Positions 62,219 to 64,000 of a stretch of DNA of 64,000 nt are shown here, in pieces. The translations under genes were made by a program, and so were the position numbers. This DNA is from Pirellulales bacterium (GTDB lineage: Bacteria > Planctomycetota > Planctomycetia > Pirellulales > JAEUIK01), in the NCBI GenBank assembly GCA_019636335.1, contig JAHBXR010000026.1, forward strand, positions 1 through 64,000. Direction: 5' to 3'. Each line of letters starts with the position of its first letter. The first letter of the stretch is position 1. The notes beneath the pieces are model-generated. The model made no database searches. It was not told the origin of the DNA and saw only the letters and a program-made list of their open reading frames with translations.

Positions 62219-63154
62219 ATGCAGGCCAGAGTTCGCATCCCGTGTATTCTTCTGGTTTGTTGCATCTTTTCGCCGTGGGGAACCCCGATCTCGCGCGGCG
62301 ATGACGCCGCGGCCGCTGGCGCAACTCTCAATGTCGAAGCGGCTTCGGCTAGTGCCGATACGTCGGGCGATGAGTTGCTGGCACGCGCCGTGATAGCTAT
62401 CGAGCAGCAACCATCCATTGCTGCCAAATTGCGCCAGCAGATCGATCTCTTCGAACAACAGCTCGTTGGCTCGGGCACCTATCTGCAGGGGCCGGCCAAT
62501 CAGCATCAGTTCCGGCTCGAACTGCGACTGCAAGGAGCAGAGCAGGGGACCACGCTGCAGCATGTCTCCGACGGCGCCACGCTGTGGATCTTTCGCGAAC
62601 TCGACGGCAAAGATGGCCGCGTGTCGAAGGTCCAGTTACCGCCCGTGCTCGAGGCGCTGAAGAGGGCAGGGCAGGGGGGCGCGAATTCGCTGCCGGGGCT
62701 CGGCTTGGGGGGACTCCCCAAGCTGCTCGCGGCGCTCGCGCGCGATTTTCATTTCGCTCCGCCCGAAGCGGCCAATCTCGGTTCGTTGCCAGTCGTGCTC
62801 TTGCGTGGAGACTGGCGCCCCTCGCGGCTGGCCACGTTGCTGCCCGAGCAGAAAGAAGCGATCGAGAAGGGCGCCGCTGCGAATCTCTCGAAGCTGGCCC
62901 CGCACGTGCCGGAGCAAGTCGTGTTGACGCTGGGGCGTGACGATCTGTTTCCGTATCGCTTACAGTTTCTACGCCGCGCGCCAGCCGGCATTCTGAATCG
63001 CTCGAAGGACGAACTGCGGCCGATCGTCACGCTCGAGGTCTTCGAGGTGAAGCTTGGCGCGCCGCTCGACCGCGCGCCATTTATCTATCAGCCGGACCCG
63101 AAAGTGACGATCCCCGACGACACGGACCACTACCTGCGCGCGCTGGGGTTTTAG
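62219..63154 (+). CDS. Exported protein with LolA-like pattern
   Basis: 311 aa. Signal peptide (RIPCILLVCCIFSPWGTPIS). The mature part looks like the half-barrel of LolA/LppX-type lipid-carrier proteins common in planctomycetes: repeated short strands around LRQQIDLFEQQLVGSGTY, HQFRLELRLQ and HVSDGATLWIFREL. The family call is tentative, based on strand pattern and length rather than a motif. It is followed 21 bases later by the convergent histidine phosphatase gene. Confidence 0.55.
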   Translation: MQARVRIPCILLVCCIFSPWGTPISRGDDAAAAGATLNVEAASASADTSGDELLARAVIAIEQQPSIAAKLRQQIDLFEQQLVGSGTYLQGPANQHQFRLELRLQGAEQGTTLQHVSDGATLWIFRELDGKDGRVSKVQLPPVLEALKRAGQGGANSLPGLGLGGLPKLLAALARDFHFAPPEAANLGSLPVVLLRGDWRPSRLATLLPEQKEAIEKGAAANLSKLAPHVPEQVVLTLGRDDLFPYRLQFLRRAPAGILNRSKDELRPIVTLEVFEVKLGAPLDRAPFIYQPDPKVTIPDDTDHYLRALGF

Positions 63155-63175
63155 TGGTCCCCCCTACCCCTCCCC

Positions 63176-63826
63176 TCACTGCCAATCGCGCAGGTGTGAG
63201 ACCGCGTTGACCGTCCACACTTTCGCGGCGCCTGCGCGATAGCGTACCAGGTTGATGCCGCAGTTCTCTTGCGGAATGCCGCGCGCCACGGACATGGGCA
63301 TATCGAGCAAGTGGGCCAGCCAGACGCGGTTCACGACGTTGTGACAGACGACGGCGACCGCTTGGCCTACGTGCCGCGCGAGAATCTCCTCGAAGACCGG
63401 CTTCACGCGCGATAGTACCTGATTCAGGTTCTCACCACCGAGATAGCCGCGCGTGCCGGCGTCGGCCTGGAAGAGACGATACGCCTCGGCGTCGGTCTTT
63501 TCGATATCGACCCAGGAACGGTTTTCCCACTGGCCGATGTCGCACTCGGTCAGATCTTCGAAGCAGGCGACCGCCACGCCATGAGGAGCGGCAATCGCCT
63601 GTGCCGTTTCGAGCGCACGCAGGAGAGGACTGGCGTAGACCGCGGTCAGGGGGTGCGCGGCAAGCAATCGGGCCGCATCTTCGGCTTGTTCGCGCCCTTT
63701 GGCAGAGAGTCCGAGGTTCGACCGACGTCCCTGTAAACGTGGTGGCTGGGCGACGTTGTTCTCGGTCGCCCCGTGCCGTAGGAGATACAACAGACAGGTA
63801 TCGGCCGGCGGTGTCAGGTGACTCAT
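63176..63826 (-). CDS. Histidine phosphatase (phosphoglycerate mutase-like) family protein
   Basis: 216 aa from the Met at 63826, with GGGAGG upstream. The catalytic motif LLRHGATENN (RHG, ~20-30) carries the phospho-histidine. Further family features are SPLLRALETAQAI with Arg, the acid residue in LTECDIGQWENRSW, and the second histidine in VVCHNVVNRV. Typical of cobalamin/PGM-like phosphatases; the substrate is not predictable. It lies 41 bases after the pdxA stop, so the two may be co-transcribed. Confidence 0.9.
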   Translation of the reverse strand: MSHLTPPADTCLLYLLRHGATENNVAQPPRLQGRRSNLGLSAKGREQAEDAARLLAAHPLTAVYASPLLRALETAQAIAAPHGVAVACFEDLTECDIGQWENRSWVDIEKTDAEAYRLFQADAGTRGYLGGENLNQVLSRVKPVFEEILARHVGQAVAVVCHNVVNRVWLAHLLDMPMSVARGIPQENCGINLVRYRAGAAKVWTVNAVSHLRDWQ

Positions 63827-63866
63827 CCGTGATTGTTCCTCCCTTGATGCGACGCCGCTCGAAAGC

Positions 63867-64000
63867 TCAACGCGCGGTGTCGACGCTCGTGCGATGTCGT
63901 GCCAACAGCGCGGCCACGCGAATGGCCTCGAGCATGCCGCTCGTTTCGGCGCGTCCCTGCCACGCCTTGTCGAAGGCCGTGCCATGCGCCACGCTTGTCC
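63867..64000 (-). CDS. pdxA: 4-hydroxythreonine-4-phosphate dehydrogenase, C-terminal fragment (5' end beyond the window)
   Basis: 43 codons plus stop, cut by the window edge. The encoded end TSVAHGTAFDKAW followed by LEAIRVAALLA matches the conserved PdxA C-terminus (HGTAFDIA and a helix), an enzyme of vitamin B6 synthesis. The short length limits certainty, but the motif is distinctive. Confidence 0.8.
   Translation of the reverse strand, partial: TSVAHGTAFDKAWQGRAETSGMLEAIRVAALLARHRTSVDTAR

Overview
The window is high-GC, densely coded bacterial DNA from a planctomycete, most likely a member of the Pirellulales or a close relative. The evidence is the gene families. There is a PSCyt1/DUF1549/DUF1553 protein paired with a DUF1501 protein (30.9-34.9 kb), and a DUF1587/DUF1592/DUF1588/DUF1585 protein paired with a DUF1552 protein (39.6-42.9 kb). 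There is also an ELWxxDGT-repeat giant protein with a LEPR-XLL-type N-terminus, and many haem-c and Cys-rich exported proteins. No rRNA, tRNA, CRISPR array, prophage or insertion sequence was seen. Both ends cut genes: an RTX-type protein at the left and pdxA at the right.

Layout. 0-4 kb: end of an RTX protein, a SYLF-domain protein, a beta-barrel porin and a small tRNA-binding protein. 4.3-10.9 kb: an overlapping operon of a TPR/HExxH peptidase, a MazG-like pyrophosphohydrolase, a membrane protein and an ABC ATPase, then a reverse polytopic membrane protein. 12.9-19.1 kb: a nitric-oxide defence island. MerR regulator, quinol NO reductase (norZ), DUF542, cupin and MOSC genes run forward. They face an NsrR-type Rrf2 regulator, a DUF488 gene and a c-type cytochrome gene. 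Each side carries a visible candidate operator. 19.5-27.8 kb: the ELWxxDGT protein, an FAD oxidoreductase with a DUF3556 membrane protein, and a di-haem cytochrome divergent from a TetR regulator. 28-30.7 kb: two GTPases. 30.9-42.9 kb: the two planctomycete-type modules, with cardiolipin synthase and a P1B ATPase between them.

42.9-55.8 kb is the most coherent and interesting part, a low-oxygen island. A compact cbb3 oxidase operon on the minus strand encodes accessory cytochromes, CcoN, CcoO, two small membrane proteins, the copper ATPase CcoI and a SafE-like protein. It is followed by a divergent two-component system. The kinase has a PAS domain carrying the haem-pocket residues of FixL, but its kinase core is of the NarL-partner (HisKA_3) type. 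Downstream lie genes for a thiamine-binding (DUF77) protein, hemerythrin, a universal stress protein, a CBS-domain protein and a second small cytochrome. Two copies of a GGGATTCCCC palindrome flank the two-component genes and are candidate response-regulator sites. The arrangement combines features of FixLJ-fixNOQP and of the DosR dormancy regulon.

55.8-64 kb: an aminotransferase, a degenerate phosphohexomutase-like protein, a three-gene set of exported proteins including a lipoprotein and a DUF11-like protein, a LolA-like protein, a histidine phosphatase and the end of pdxA.

A structured repeat of about 250 bp with nested inverted repeats occurs twice (19.3 and 39.3 kb) in opposite orientation. 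Start sites were chosen from visible Shine-Dalgarno sequences, family N-termini and gene overlaps. Function calls come from motif recognition by eye, not from database searches.
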